64,000 nt of DNA from Neptuniibacter marinus (GCF_001597725.1 NZ_LUTR01000016.1:1-64000), one strand, 5' to 3'; shown: positions 51,730-62,046, numbered from the stretch's first letter. Translations and numbers: made by a program. The notes: generated by a model not told the origin, from the sequence alone.

Positions 51730-54120
51730 ATGGATAAGCAGTCCACTAAGGCTCATAAAGCCACCCATTTTTTACATAACTTGGATGAGATTGTCTTTTC
51801 TTATCCTAAGTTAATTCTAAGTTGTATTTTGCTGGTGACGCTCTTTTTCGCGTACCAGATTCCGAGTGTAAAAATGTACTCGGATTTTGCTGACCTGCTG
51901 CCGCAGGAACACACTTACATAGAACTTCACAACGAGATTAAGGAGTCCTTTGGGGGCGCCAATGTTGTGATTGTTGGGGTGGAAGTGGAAGACGGAGATA
52001 TCTTCAGTAATGCTGCTCTCGAAAAGATCCATCGTGTAACTCAAGCTGTAGATAGCTTACCTGGTGTTAACCATAACCTTGTTGCCAGTGTAACTCACCG
52101 TAACTCCCGTAAAGTGTGGATGACGCCGGAAGGGAATGTGAACTCTGAGTCCTATTATGATCCTCAGGGTGGTGAAATGAATGTGGAAGCCCTGTCGGTA
52201 CTGCGTTCTGATGTGTTGGCTGATCCTAGGGTGTATGGCCCCTTAGTCTCGCCAGATATGAAAATGGCGCTGGTTAAAGCGCAGCTCAATGAAGGCCAGT
52301 TGGATTACGTTAAAACCTTTAATGAGATCCAAAGCTTACGTGATGCGGAAAACGCCGAGGGCTTTAAGATCCATGTGACTGGCCAGCCTATGCTTGTGGG
52401 TTGGGCGTATCAGTACTTAGATCAGATCATAGAGATCTTCCTGTTTACCGCGCTGATTATGGTGTCGCTATTGATCTTTTACTTCCGTAAAGCCTACGGG
52501 GTACTGATTCCTTTAGCCGCGGTGATCGTCTCCTCTATTTGGGGGATCGGTATTATTTCGCTGTTTGGGTATAACCTCGATCCATTAGGACTGGTGATCC
52601 CATTCCTTATTTCTGCCCGTGCTATGTCGCATGGTATTCAGATTGTCGAGCGCTACTATCAAGAGTTGAATGACCATTCAGATCATCATGTGGCAGCACG
52701 TAGTACATTTGAGAATCTATTTCGTCCTGGGAGCTTAGGTGTTGTCTCTGATGCGATAGGGTTGTTGCTTATTGCGATTGGTTCTATTCCGCTGAATACT
52801 AAATTGGCCCATTACGCGTCCCTCTGGGCGCTATGCATTATTATTACCGTATTGCTGGCGGTACCTCTTTTACTCTCAATTCTTCCAAAGCCTAAAAACA
52901 CTGAAGTTAAACACAACATATTTCGTAATGTTGGCTTTGCCTGTGCGGAGATTATTAGCGATAAACGCTCAGCAAAGAATGCTTTATGGATAGCGGCTTT
53001 CTTCCTTGTAGGAGGCTGGTATTTCTCCTCTAAGGTTGTGATTGGTGAGTCTGAGCCGGGATCGCCGATTCTCTATCAAGATCATGATTACAACGTGTCC
53101 TCAAAAGCCATCAATGACAGTTTCCCAGGCTCAGAGGAGCTTTACATTGTGGCCGAGACCTCAGAGAAGGGCGGTATTAAACGTCCAGAAGTGCTGAAAG
53201 CGTTAAGTGAGCTTGAAAATCACATGATGCTTGATCCTGAGGTTGGTGGGGCGAAAGGGATTCCTGATTTAGTAAAACAGGTTAACCGTTTACTGCACAA
53301 TGATGATCCCCGTTGGGCTCAGATACCGGCGGATTCACGGTACGTAGGTGGACTTATGTTTACCTATATGATGTCGAGCCCAATCCCTGGCGCATTGAAT
53401 GAGTTTGTCGATACCGATGAACGTATTGCTAACTTGGTGTTTTATTACAAAGATCACCAAGGGGAAACGATCCGCCGTGCGATCCATACGGCTAAAGAGT
53501 GGATTAGCGCGAATGAAGGCAAAGTTGAAGGGCTAACCATTCGCCTCGCTGGCGGCACCATTGGTGTAACTGCGGCGATGAATGAAGCGGCCTATGAAAC
53601 CAACCTATGGGTTTTACCTTTAGTCTTTATCCTGATCTTTGTGATGGTGATGTTCTTTTACCAATCATTAGCCGCTGGCACGATGATGTTTATGGCGATG
53701 CTATTCGCTACCACTTTGACCTATGCCTACATGGGTGTGACTCAAATGGGTATCAATATCAATACTGTGCCGATCATTGCGGTGGGTGTCGGTGTAGGTA
53801 TCGATTACTCAATCTACATGATGGATCGCATTCGCTCCGAGATGGTGAAGCTGCAAGATTTAAATGTAGCGGTGAGAGAGGCGATCCGAACCACAGGGCT
53901 AGCAATCAGCTTTACGGCCATTACCTTAATGGCGGGCATCGTGATGTGGGTGCTGTTATCTGACCTACGTTTCCAATCGGATGCAGCGTTACTGCTGATG
54001 GTTATGGTTGTACTTAATGGCGCTGCGGCCATGTTACTGGTGCCGAGTTGGGTGCTGGTCTTTAAACCTAAATTTATCTGCAAGGCTTACCAAGATGAGG
54101 ATGGTGTACTTCATTCGTGA
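51730..54120 (+). CDS. RND superfamily transporter (MMPL type)
   Basis: The 796-residue protein has the RND layout in two halves: one membrane segment near residues 28-45, a large periplasmic loop (residues 46-225), five more segments (IFLFTALIMVSLLIFYF through LLAVPLLLSIL), and the same pattern again in the second half (LPLVFILIFVMVMFFY onward, with GVGVGIDYSIYMMDRIRSEM in place of the family GxxxD core). MMPL-type RND proteins move hydrophobic molecules. It follows the YCF48-like gene by 11 bp. Direction of transport and substrate are not known. Confidence 0.9.
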   Translation: MDKQSTKAHKATHFLHNLDEIVFSYPKLILSCILLVTLFFAYQIPSVKMYSDFADLLPQEHTYIELHNEIKESFGGANVVIVGVEVEDGDIFSNAALEKIHRVTQAVDSLPGVNHNLVASVTHRNSRKVWMTPEGNVNSESYYDPQGGEMNVEALSVLRSDVLADPRVYGPLVSPDMKMALVKAQLNEGQLDYVKTFNEIQSLRDAENAEGFKIHVTGQPMLVGWAYQYLDQIIEIFLFTALIMVSLLIFYFRKAYGVLIPLAAVIVSSIWGIGIISLFGYNLDPLGLVIPFLISARAMSHGIQIVERYYQELNDHSDHHVAARSTFENLFRPGSLGVVSDAIGLLLIAIGSIPLNTKLAHYASLWALCIIITVLLAVPLLLSILPKPKNTEVKHNIFRNVGFACAEIISDKRSAKNALWIAAFFLVGGWYFSSKVVIGESEPGSPILYQDHDYNVSSKAINDSFPGSEELYIVAETSEKGGIKRPEVLKALSELENHMMLDPEVGGAKGIPDLVKQVNRLLHNDDPRWAQIPADSRYVGGLMFTYMMSSPIPGALNEFVDTDERIANLVFYYKDHQGETIRRAIHTAKEWISANEGKVEGLTIRLAGGTIGVTAAMNEAAYETNLWVLPLVFILIFVMVMFFYQSLAAGTMMFMAMLFATTLTYAYMGVTQMGININTVPIIAVGVGVGIDYSIYMMDRIRSEMVKLQDLNVAVREAIRTTGLAISFTAITLMAGIVMWVLLSDLRFQSDAALLLMVMVVLNGAAAMLLVPSWVLVFKPKFICKAYQDEDGVLHS

Positions 54121-54200
54121 AGGCCGTTTCATTGGTCAGCGTTGGAGAAAATACTCGCTGGATTGAAAACCTAAAATAAAAAACCTGAAGGGGTTTAGTG

Positions 54201-55811
54201 ATGACAAAAAAAATAAAAACACTTAACAAAGTAGCCATTGGGGTGGCTACAGCGATAGCAATGAGCTATGGCCCAACCGTGTCTGCGGGAGAAACGCAAT
54301 GGTCCGGTTATGTTGAGAATGCTACCTATTTTCGCGATAAAAAAGGGCTGTCTAAATTTCGAAATACGGCACAAGCGGAGTTTTATAAACCTGTCGAGTC
54401 AGATGGTTGGAGCAATGTCAGCATCAACGGTGTGCTGCGTGCTACCTATGATGGGGTATACGACTTAAATGATGGAGAGTTTGGCAAGAATGCAGGTGAA
54501 AACTACTTAGGTGAAAACTGGCATGATAATAATACGGCCTCTTCATCGGCAGTATTAAATCCTGGTGTTGCTTTCCCTTGCGAAAATGACCCTGCCTTAT
54601 GTAACAACCTCGATGGTTACATGGATCAAGATGAGAATGACGCTAAGTTCTCAGACTTTAACGATGAACTAGATTTTATTCGTGAGCTTTATATTACTGC
54701 GGATAAGCAGCTTGCTAATGGTGATATTTTCAATGTGACCTTTGGCAAGCAACAGGTTGTATGGGGTAAAACCGACCTGTTCCGTGTTTTAGATGTGGTT
54801 AATCCAGTGGACTACTCGCGTCACAATATTTATGACGAGCTTGAAGACATCCGTATTCCTCAGTGGATGTTAACGGCTGAATGGCGTATGGGTGCCAACA
54901 CCATTTTTGATGATCAGAACCTACAGCTTATCTGGAACATTGATAAGTTCCGTCCTCATAACTTAGGGACCTGTGGTCAGTCCTACAAAATGGTTGATGC
55001 CGGCTGTTTCTTTGCCTCGTCCATTCAAGGCGGTGGTCCTTACGTTATCAACGATGTTGAAGAGTATGACTGGAACCTTAAAAACACTCAGTTTGGTGTG
55101 AAATGGGAAGGGGTATATGGCGATGCAACGTTCTCACTTAATGCTTTGCATTACCGTCAGCAACTGCCTTCTATTCATGCGCTAGGTGCGCCAGGCAATA
55201 ACTTCGGCTTGTTCGATATACACTTCCCGCGCGTTACATTGCTAGGTGGTGCGATTGATTATTACTCCATGAATATGGATGCCACATGGCGTTTAGAAGT
55301 GGCCTATACCGAAGGGGAAGAGCAGCCAAGAGACACAAACGGTTATAAAGAAACCGATATGCTGCGGTATGTTATTGGGTTTGATAAAAACAAGATCATA
55401 CCTTCTTTAGGGACACGTAGTGCCTTCCTGATCTCAGCCCAATTATTTGGTGAGCATATTCTCGATCATGAAGTGGATATGCCAAACGACGAAGATAACT
55501 GGATCGCTACAGGCTTATTTAAAGGCTTCTACATGAATAACCGCCTTAGCCCTCAGATTATTGTAGCCCATGATTTTGCTGCAAAAGCGACCGCTATTGC
55601 ACCAAGTATCTCGTTTACACCGGACAACCACTGGATGTTTAACCTTGCCTTGAATGTGAAAACTGGGGGTGATGAAACGTTCCCTTGGAGTGCAACAGGG
55701 GGTGAAGCAGGTGGTGGTCAAACGGAGCCTTTAGCTCGTTTCTTAAATGGCCCGATCGGTGTAGCTAATCAGGAAGACGAAATCCAGTTTACGGTTCGTT
55801 ACAGCTTCTAA
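54201..55811 (+). CDS. DUF1302 family outer-membrane protein
   Basis: The 536-residue protein has a signal peptide (ending PTVSAG) and the DUF1302 pattern: a beta-rich chain with FNVTFGKQQVVWGKTDLFRV, DYSRHNIYDELEDIRIPQWM and an outer-membrane-type C-terminus EIQFTVRYSF ending in Phe. It is probably a beta-barrel. DUF1302 and DUF1329 genes occur together in bacteria using hydrophobic compounds. A GTG three bases upstream is possible, but GAAGGGG suits the ATG at 54201. It lies 80 bp after the RND gene. Confidence 0.85.
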   Translation: MTKKIKTLNKVAIGVATAIAMSYGPTVSAGETQWSGYVENATYFRDKKGLSKFRNTAQAEFYKPVESDGWSNVSINGVLRATYDGVYDLNDGEFGKNAGENYLGENWHDNNTASSSAVLNPGVAFPCENDPALCNNLDGYMDQDENDAKFSDFNDELDFIRELYITADKQLANGDIFNVTFGKQQVVWGKTDLFRVLDVVNPVDYSRHNIYDELEDIRIPQWMLTAEWRMGANTIFDDQNLQLIWNIDKFRPHNLGTCGQSYKMVDAGCFFASSIQGGGPYVINDVEEYDWNLKNTQFGVKWEGVYGDATFSLNALHYRQQLPSIHALGAPGNNFGLFDIHFPRVTLLGGAIDYYSMNMDATWRLEVAYTEGEEQPRDTNGYKETDMLRYVIGFDKNKIIPSLGTRSAFLISAQLFGEHILDHEVDMPNDEDNWIATGLFKGFYMNNRLSPQIIVAHDFAAKATAIAPSISFTPDNHWMFNLALNVKTGGDETFPWSATGGEAGGGQTEPLARFLNGPIGVANQEDEIQFTVRYSF

Positions 55812-55841
55812 TTACGACAGAATAATAAAAGGTAGATAGCG

Positions 55842-57158
55842 ATGTTGAAAAAAACATTAATAACGTTAGCGGTTACGACAGCATTAAGCGTAAGCGCTCA
55901 AGCGGCACAAGTTTCTGAAGATGTGATTCAGAAAGCGTTTCATCCTTATGCGAAATCACTTCCTAAAGTGGATGCGATAACACCAGGAATGACCATTAAT
56001 GCAGGTAATGTGGATTCAGTTAAGGAATACCTTGATCCTGCCATGTATATGTTCATCAAAAATGGTGATTATGAAATGAAAGTGGGGGAAACGACCTCAT
56101 TTGATCTCCATAAGTCCTACATAGACGCCACTCGTAAATACTCAGGGGATGTAAAGTTAGGTTCAAAACCGGGTGAAATATCAGGTTCTGTTGCGGGTCG
56201 GCCTTTCCCTCAAGAGCCATCAATGGATGACCCCCGAGCAGGTGAGAAGCTAGCTTGGAACTACAAGTTTGGTTACAACTGGGGAGATTCTTCCGCGATT
56301 TACCCGTTCTATTGGAAATACCGCGATATGAACAGTGGTAAAGTAGAACGTACAGTAAAAATGAACTTCCACTTTTTGAATTTCACTCACCGAACGCAAC
56401 AGGAGCCATTCCCTGAAATTACGCCCAACCCATCCAATCTTTTTCGTGGTATCTACGTGCAAGTGTTAGAGCCGTTTGATGTGAAAGACACTCAATTACT
56501 GATCCAGCGATTTGATGATGATCTTAAGCGTGATAATGCTTATTTATATTTAGGTTTTCAACGTCGTGTACGTCGCTTGTCTTCAGGTCAAACAACCGAT
56601 GCCTTCCTTGGTTCTGATGTCATGATCGAAGATTTTGAGGGTTATAACGGTCGAATTAGTGATATGAACTGGACTTACAAAGGCACCAAATATATTTTGT
56701 CGCCGATGTATAACCATAACGAGATGGTGCTTGACACTGAAACCCATAAAGATGATGACGGTTATCAGGTGATTAAGTTCGGTGGTAAAGGGGGATGTTT
56801 CCCCGAAATTACTTGGCAGCTGCGTAAAACCTATGTTGTAGAGTCTTCACCTGTTGATCCGAACCATCCAATTAGTAAGCGTGAGCATTACATGGATGCA
56901 CAGACCTTCATTATCCCACGTAATATTACCTACGACCGCAAAGGCGATATGTGGAAAAGTTGGACTATTGGGCAAGCCCATCCTGATCATCACTTACCTA
57001 TAAACAAAGGTACTGGTGTTGCTATTGATGATAGCTTCTCCATGGTTGATATACAGGCTAATCATTGTACGACAGGTCAGTTTAAAGGGATTGTTGATCC
57101 TGAGCTGACGCCACCAAGTAAAATGACAGTACAAAACTTACGCGCATCAGGCCGTTAA
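55842..57158 (+). CDS. DUF1329 family periplasmic protein
   Basis: The 438-residue protein has a signal peptide (KKTLITLAVTTALSVSAQAA) and the DUF1329 (LolB-like fold) pattern: AGRPFPQEPSMDDPRAGEKL, NYKFGYNWGDSS, FLGSDVMIEDFEGYNGRISD and KYILSPMYNHNEMV. By fold it may carry lipid-like molecules across the periplasm. It lies 30 bp after the DUF1302 gene and ends the sigma-54 operon. The coupling of barrel, periplasmic carrier and RND transporter suggests a trans-envelope route for a hydrophobic compound. Confidence 0.87.
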   Translation: MLKKTLITLAVTTALSVSAQAAQVSEDVIQKAFHPYAKSLPKVDAITPGMTINAGNVDSVKEYLDPAMYMFIKNGDYEMKVGETTSFDLHKSYIDATRKYSGDVKLGSKPGEISGSVAGRPFPQEPSMDDPRAGEKLAWNYKFGYNWGDSSAIYPFYWKYRDMNSGKVERTVKMNFHFLNFTHRTQQEPFPEITPNPSNLFRGIYVQVLEPFDVKDTQLLIQRFDDDLKRDNAYLYLGFQRRVRRLSSGQTTDAFLGSDVMIEDFEGYNGRISDMNWTYKGTKYILSPMYNHNEMVLDTETHKDDDGYQVIKFGGKGGCFPEITWQLRKTYVVESSPVDPNHPISKREHYMDAQTFIIPRNITYDRKGDMWKSWTIGQAHPDHHLPINKGTGVAIDDSFSMVDIQANHCTTGQFKGIVDPELTPPSKMTVQNLRASGR

Positions 57159-57244
57159 GTTTTTGAGGTTGTTATGGTCCCCTTCTTTACCTTAACAACC
57201 TTTCTTTCACAACATACTGCTCGAAGCTGGATGCTTATTTTTTT

Positions 57245-57267
57245 TAGCCAAGGATGGCTTTTATTTT
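57245..57267 (+). terminator. Weak terminator after DUF1329 gene
   Basis: AGCCA and TGGCT pair around AGGA, followed by TTTATTTT. The stem is short, so termination is likely only partial. Confidence 0.4.
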
Positions 57268-57405
57268 AAGCTTATTGCAAATACTCCCAACTATAGGACA
57301 GTGAATCATCACTTAAATACTTTGAGTGATTGTTAATGACCTATCTCATGATATTCATAACGCTGTCGGTATCTGTTATTCAAATCTGACGTAGAACAAT
57401 AAAAA

Positions 57406-59403
57406 ATGAATAGATTTAAACAAATGTCCATTAGCTTACGGATTACCTTAGGTTATATGGTGATGATGTGCCTTTTAGCCATGTTAGGTTTTTCCTCTGT
57501 CTTTAATATCAGTAAGCTCGCATCTGCTTTGCAGTTTGTATCGGGGCCGGCGCTTCAAGCATCAAATGGAGGTAGTGATACAGCCTTCAGTCTGCAAGCT
57601 GAAGTGTTAAAAACACAGCAAATATTACTTAAGCAGATTGATCATAAAAAAGGGTTTGCAGAGATAAAAGAGTTACATAAAGCGGGTCAAAAGGGTTTTT
57701 CTCAAGTTTTAGAGAGTGGCTTAGTGGATCAATCGCTATTGAAGTTATCCGCTCAGCAAATGGATGATTATAAAAGCTTAAATGAGCGTGCGCTGTCCCT
57801 GTATATCCGTGTTGAAAAAGAGAGGACTGATCTAGCAAAGCTGACTGATATAGTTCTAGAAAACGTAATGGTTTCTCAAGAAGACACCATGATCTTAATT
57901 GATGAACATTATAATAATCGTCTAAAGGCCGAGCGCTACCGTGATTTAGATTTACTGCTTTCTGAAGTTAAAACCTTAATTCTCTCACGCAACTATGTGT
58001 TACAGCAGTTTTTCAATGGGGTGGAGGTAGAAAAACAGCGTAAAGTAATGGCAGAACAATATAGATTATTAGAGCCAACTTATCAGCGCTTACTTGTGAT
58101 GCTGAAAAATCTAGCACTAACCGAACATGCGGTGAATATAGAAGCATCTCTCGGCAAATTATTACAACAATATGAGCAAGTGGTTAATGACCACTTAGCG
58201 TTTAAAAAAGTACAGGACTCCTCATTTAATAAAGCGCAGGCTCTACTCAGCAACTTATCCAAAATAAAGGATCAAGGTGAGCAGAAAATATTAGAGAACA
58301 CTCATTCTGTAGTGTCTCTTGTCGAGCAAGCAAAGGAGTTTATCTTAGCCGTTGTAATTATTGGCTTGTTAGTAGGTGTTATTGCAATGTTATTTGGCTA
58401 CCGAACGGTAGTAAAACCACTTGATGCTATCGCTGATAACTTAGATAAAATTGGTCGTGGTGATGGTAATTTAAATGTAAAACTTAGTGAAAAAGGGGCC
58501 AAAGAGCTACGTAAGCTTTCCATCGGCTTTAACGTTTTTGTGAATAAAATCAAACATACCGTTATTGGGGTTAATGATGCTGCTAAAAATCTCTGTAGCC
58601 AAACAGATAAACTGGTTGTTATCAGTGATACCACACGAACCGTAATAAACGAGCAAACAACAGATACTGAGCTTGTGGTTGAGGCGATAGACCAACTTGC
58701 CATTAGTACCTCTGAAATTGCTGAAAGTGCGGCTCATGCAGCTGATGCAGCAAAAGATGCAGATGCATTTTCAGAGAGCGGTAAACATGAAGTCTATGCC
58801 ATGATTCAAGCTATTCGTAGCCAAGTCGAGCAGCTTAATAATACAAATACTGTAATGGATAAACTGTCGCATGATTCGAAGCGAATTGGTGAGGTATTAA
58901 GTGTTATTAATGATATTGCTGAACAAACAAATCTATTAGCTTTAAATGCTGCAATCGAGGCTGCACGTGCAGGAGAGAAGGGCCGAGGTTTTGCCGTTGT
59001 TGCTGATGAGGTAAGAACCTTAGCGAGTAATACGCAGCAAGCGACAACGACGATTCAAAACGTCATTAAAGAGTTACAAAGTGCTTCTAAAGAGGCCGAG
59101 TCATCGGTGGCTTATACGCTAAAAATCGCAGAGCAAGGGGTTATTCAAGCGGAGAAAGCGGATGATATTTTAAAGAAAATTACAGATGCGATAGGGACGA
59201 TTAACAGTGTTAATATGCAAGTTGCCGCGGCGACTCAGCAACAGGCTGTTATTACGCAATCTATAAAAGAGAATATCTATTCTGTCAGCGGTAAATCAAT
59301 AAAAACGAGCCAATCATTTGATGAAATTAACGAGAGTATAGAGGTTATAATCGCCGTTATTGATGGTTTAAATGGTGGCATTAAGCAATTCAAACTGAAC
59401 TGA
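57406..59403 (+). CDS. Methyl-accepting chemotaxis protein
   Basis: The 665-residue receptor has a membrane segment at about residues 11-33, a long helical periplasmic region (about 36-300), a second segment ([20 protein letters not shown]), a HAMP domain ([20 protein letters not shown]), and a cytoplasmic signalling domain with the conserved tip [20 protein letters not shown] and [15 protein letters not shown]. No C-terminal NWETF-type pentapeptide is present. It follows the DUF1329 gene by about 250 bp on the same strand, so it could sense an aromatic or related compound; this is inferred from position only. Confidence 0.92.
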   Translation: MNRFKQMSISLRITLGYMVMMCLLAMLGFSSVFNISKLASALQFVSGPALQASNGGSDTAFSLQAEVLKTQQILLKQIDHKKGFAEIKELHKAGQKGFSQVLESGLVDQSLLKLSAQQMDDYKSLNERALSLYIRVEKERTDLAKLTDIVLENVMVSQEDTMILIDEHYNNRLKAERYRDLDLLLSEVKTLILSRNYVLQQFFNGVEVEKQRKVMAEQYRLLEPTYQRLLVMLKNLALTEHAVNIEASLGKLLQQYEQVVNDHLAFKKVQDSSFNKAQALLSNLSKIKDQGEQKILENTHSVVSLVEQAKEFILAVVIIGLLVGVIAMLFGYRTVVKPLDAIADNLDKIGRGDGNLNVKLSEKGAKELRKLSIGFNVFVNKIKHTVIGVNDAAKNLCSQTDKLVVISDTTRTVINEQTTDTELVVEAIDQLAISTSEIAESAAHAADAAKDADAFSESGKHEVYAMIQAIRSQVEQLNNTNTVMDKLSHDSKRIGEVLSVINDIAEQTNLLALNAAIEAARAGEKGRGFAVVADEVRTLASNTQQATTTIQNVIKELQSASKEAESSVAYTLKIAEQGVIQAEKADDILKKITDAIGTINSVNMQVAAATQQQAVITQSIKENIYSVSGKSIKTSQSFDEINESIEVIIAVIDGLNGGIKQFKLN

Positions 59404-59427
59404 ACTTCGCGCTAAGTTAAGAAACTA

Positions 59428-59453
59428 GGGTGCCTTCGCGGAGGCGCCTTTTT
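59428..59453 (+). terminator. Rho-independent terminator after the chemoreceptor gene
   Basis: GGTGCCT and AGGCGCC pair (one G-T) around TCGCGG, followed by five T. Confidence 0.85.
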
Positions 59454-59576
59454 AAACTTCCTTCTTAATATCCCTCAAATCAGTGGATATTAGCTCCTCG
59501 ATTAACAAAATATTTTTTTAAATATCGATTTTAAGCTTAGGCCGTTTTTTCATACTTAATTAAATCAGAGTAAAAC

Positions 59577-59603
59577 TGAACCAATTCCATGCAAGTTCCG
59601 TAT
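59577..59603 (+). promoter_or_regulatory. Candidate ECF-type promoter of the stress operon
   Basis: TGAACC and CGTAT are spaced 16 bases apart, 35 bp before the DUF2878 start. This resembles promoters reported for RpoE-ChrR type sigma factors (TGATCC ... CGTA), with one mismatch. I recall that consensus only approximately. Confidence 0.3.
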
Positions 59604-59637
59604 AGCTGATTAATTCAAATGGGCATGGGAACGGCTA

Positions 59638-60174
59638 ATGTTTTCAGGTATCACTCAAAATGTATGGGTCAATTTGATCGGATTTAATCTGATATGGATT
59701 TTATCTATTACTTATAAAAATGAAGCGGTTCTTATCGTTAGTCTATTTCTATTACTTCACCTATTACTTCATACGGATCCCATAACTGAAGCGTTTATAT
59801 TGGCCATCGTTACTTTGCTTGGTTATAGCTTGGATAGCGTGATGACTTTATTGGGCGTTTATTGGTTTGAAAATAATAGCCCGAATGATCTTAGAATCTT
59901 TGCGCCATTATGGTTGGCACTACTCTGGTTATCATTTGCGGCCACGTTGAGACAAAGTCTAAGCTTTTTCTCTAACAAACTTAAACTAAGTGTAATTGCG
60001 GGGGCCTTTTCTGGAGGTTTTTCTTATTTTGCAGCGGCTAATTTAGGTGCCGTTAGCTTTCCGCTAGGCGACTTTGTAACTGTTTTAATGGTTGCAGTTA
60101 TCTGGGCCTTTTTATTCCCACTACTGCTGATCTTAACCTCTTACATAGAGAGGGCATTATGCACAGAGTATTGA
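59638..60174 (+). CDS. DUF2878 family membrane protein
   Basis: The 178-residue protein has about six hydrophobic segments and DUF2878 features such as LLLHTDPITEAFILAIVTLL, GYSLDSVMTLLGVYWF and RIFAPLWLALLWLSFAATLR. Its function is unknown. It heads a five-gene plus-strand operon, and its last 16 bp overlap the next gene. In several marine gammaproteobacteria the same set belongs to the RpoE-ChrR photooxidative stress cluster. Confidence 0.85.
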   Translation: MFSGITQNVWVNLIGFNLIWILSITYKNEAVLIVSLFLLLHLLLHTDPITEAFILAIVTLLGYSLDSVMTLLGVYWFENNSPNDLRIFAPLWLALLWLSFAATLRQSLSFFSNKLKLSVIAGAFSGGFSYFAAANLGAVSFPLGDFVTVLMVAVIWAFLFPLLLILTSYIERALCTEY

Positions 60175-60653
60175 TCGTTTTGTGTATCTTCCTGTTTTCT
60201 AAGGATAGCTATGCCACCCAGCTACCTTCCGCTTGGCGGGTTGTAGGTTCAGCGGAGTTAAAACTGTTGTGGTTTCCTATTTACAGTGCGCAATTGAAGA
60301 CCCCTAAAGGTGTGTTTTCTGGTACGGATCGCTCTGTTTTGCTGTCTCTTGAATACCATCGAGATATAGAAAAAGCAGTGTTACTGCGTGAGACGGAGAA
60401 AAGTATTAAGCAGACAATATCGCCGGACGATCGTGAAAATTTATTATCAGATCTTGCCATTATGTGGCCGGACATTCAGAAGGGAAGCAGCCTTGCTTTT
60501 TTGATTGATAAAGATGGATATGGGCACTTTTTTTATAACGGTGGATTTCTAGGTTCACTAGACGAACCAGAAATGAGCCAAATCATTATTAATATTTGGC
60601 TTTCAGATAAAAGTAGATATCCCGATTTGGCGAAACAGCTTAGGGGAGAGTAA
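60159..60653 (+). CDS. Chalcone isomerase-like secreted protein
   Basis: The 164-residue protein has a signal peptide (HRVLIVLCIFLFSKDSYA) and the bacterial chalcone-isomerase-like pattern: WRVVGSAELKLLWFPIYSAQ, then LKTPKGVFSG and LSLEYHRDIEKAVLLRET, ending LSDKSRYPDLAKQLRG. Bacterial members are not proven isomerases and may bind fatty acids. The gene overlaps the end of the DUF2878 gene and lies 2 bp before the DUF3833 gene, indicating tight co-expression. Confidence 0.83.
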   Translation: MHRVLIVLCIFLFSKDSYATQLPSAWRVVGSAELKLLWFPIYSAQLKTPKGVFSGTDRSVLLSLEYHRDIEKAVLLRETEKSIKQTISPDDRENLLSDLAIMWPDIQKGSSLAFLIDKDGYGHFFYNGGFLGSLDEPEMSQIIINIWLSDKSRYPDLAKQLRGE

Positions 60654-60655
60654 TT

Positions 60656-61225
60656 TTGCATAAATATGTTCTTAGGGTGGCCATTATGATTTTCATTCCT
60701 TTTGTTACAAGTTGTGCTGTAAATATTGACCAGTATGAAGAGAATCAACCTGTATTAGATCTGAGCGAGTTTTTTGATGGGCACTTGGAAGCGTACGGCA
60801 TTGTGCAGGATTATAAAGGCAAGGTAAGTCGCCGTTTTCGTGCCGATATACTAGGACAGTGGGATGGTGATAACGGTGTATTAGATGAGTTGTTTTTCTT
60901 CACGGATGGTGAAGAGGAACATCGATGCTGGCAGTTAAGCAAACAAGGGAATAACTATACAGGTACCGCGGGCGATGTTATTGGTCGTGCGGAAGGTCAG
61001 GTCGCAGGCAATGCTTTAAATTGGAAATATACTTTATCTGTACCGGTGAAAGGTAAGACGTGGAAGATTAATCTTAATGATTGGATGTATCTTGTTGATG
61101 ATAAGAACCTAATCAACCGTGCAAAAATGTACAAGTTCGGTTTAGAGGTTGGGCAAGTTACTCTCTACATACGCAAGGTCTCATCATTACCCCATCGTAA
61201 TTTAACGAATGGCTGTAAACTTTAA
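60656..61225 (+). CDS. DUF3833 family lipoprotein
   Basis: The 189-residue protein has a lipoprotein signal (VAIMIFIPFVTSCAV, lipobox with Cys20) and the DUF3833 pattern: LDLSEFFDGHLEAYGIVQDY, KGKVSRRFRADILGQWDGDN, then GVLDELFFFTDGEEEHRCW and GDVIGRAEGQVAGNALNWKY. The start codon is TTG behind GGGGAGAG. Function unknown; it probably sits in the envelope. It is the third gene of the operon and lies 15 bp before the SDR gene. Confidence 0.85.
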   Translation: MHKYVLRVAIMIFIPFVTSCAVNIDQYEENQPVLDLSEFFDGHLEAYGIVQDYKGKVSRRFRADILGQWDGDNGVLDELFFFTDGEEEHRCWQLSKQGNNYTGTAGDVIGRAEGQVAGNALNWKYTLSVPVKGKTWKINLNDWMYLVDDKNLINRAKMYKFGLEVGQVTLYIRKVSSLPHRNLTNGCKL

Positions 61226-61240
61226 TGATAGGGGAACATT

Positions 61241-62014
61241 ATGAATCATTATGAGCCTTTACCTTGGAAAAATGTTTGGATCACAGGAGCTGGAAGAGGA
61301 ATTGGGCGTGCGCTTGCTATCCTATTAGCGGGTCAAGGGATAAGAGTTTATGCCTCCTCTCGAACTGAAATTGAACTTGAAAAATTAGTCGCTGAGTATC
61401 AACACTTACCCGGTGAAATTATTCCTATAAGATTAGATACTCGATGTGTCGAAGAGCTTGAACAGCTGATCAAAGAGTGGGATCAAACAGATTTCTTTCC
61501 AGAATTAGTGGTTCTTAATGCGGGAACTCACGATCCCTTTTCAGCCGCTGAATTTAGCGCTAAGCGCTGTAAACACTTATTCGATATAAACCTGCAAGGC
61601 ACGATCAATTGCCTAGAGCCTGCTCTCCAGCGAATGCTCAAACGAGATAAAGGGCAGATTGCAGTGATGGCATCTGTCGCGGGATATAGAGGTCTACCCA
61701 CAGCGGCTGCCTACGGTGCTAGCAAAGCGGCTTTAATTCATCTGTGTGAATCATTGCGGTTAGATCTGAAAAACACGCATATAAAGCTTCAGGTTATAAA
61801 TCCTGGATTTGTTAAAACCCCGCTGACTGATAAAAATGAATTTACGATGCCGGCTTTGTTGGCTCCAGATGAGGCAGCGACACGCATACTCAATGGTTTA
61901 TTAAGCGATCATTTTGAAATTACCTTTCCTAAACGCTTTACCTTTATACTTAAACTCTTACGTATTATTCCTTACCGTTTATATTTCTATTTAGCCGGTA
62001 AAATAGTGAAGTAA
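61241..62014 (+). CDS. Short-chain dehydrogenase/reductase
   Basis: The 257-residue protein has the cofactor motif TGAGRGIGRAL (TGxxxGIG), the NAG motif VLNAGTHDPF, and the catalytic Ser-Tyr-Lys set in MASVAGYRGLPTAAAYGASK. It probably acts on a lipid-like substrate, as the C-terminus is hydrophobic (LKLLRIIPYRLYFYLAGKIV) and could touch the membrane. It is the fourth gene of the operon. The substrate is unknown. Confidence 0.88.
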   Translation: MNHYEPLPWKNVWITGAGRGIGRALAILLAGQGIRVYASSRTEIELEKLVAEYQHLPGEIIPIRLDTRCVEELEQLIKEWDQTDFFPELVVLNAGTHDPFSAAEFSAKRCKHLFDINLQGTINCLEPALQRMLKRDKGQIAVMASVAGYRGLPTAAAYGASKAALIHLCESLRLDLKNTHIKLQVINPGFVKTPLTDKNEFTMPALLAPDEAATRILNGLLSDHFEITFPKRFTFILKLLRIIPYRLYFYLAGKIVK

Positions 62015-62046
62015 CTTGTTTCTTTCATCGAGTAATGGAAATAAAA

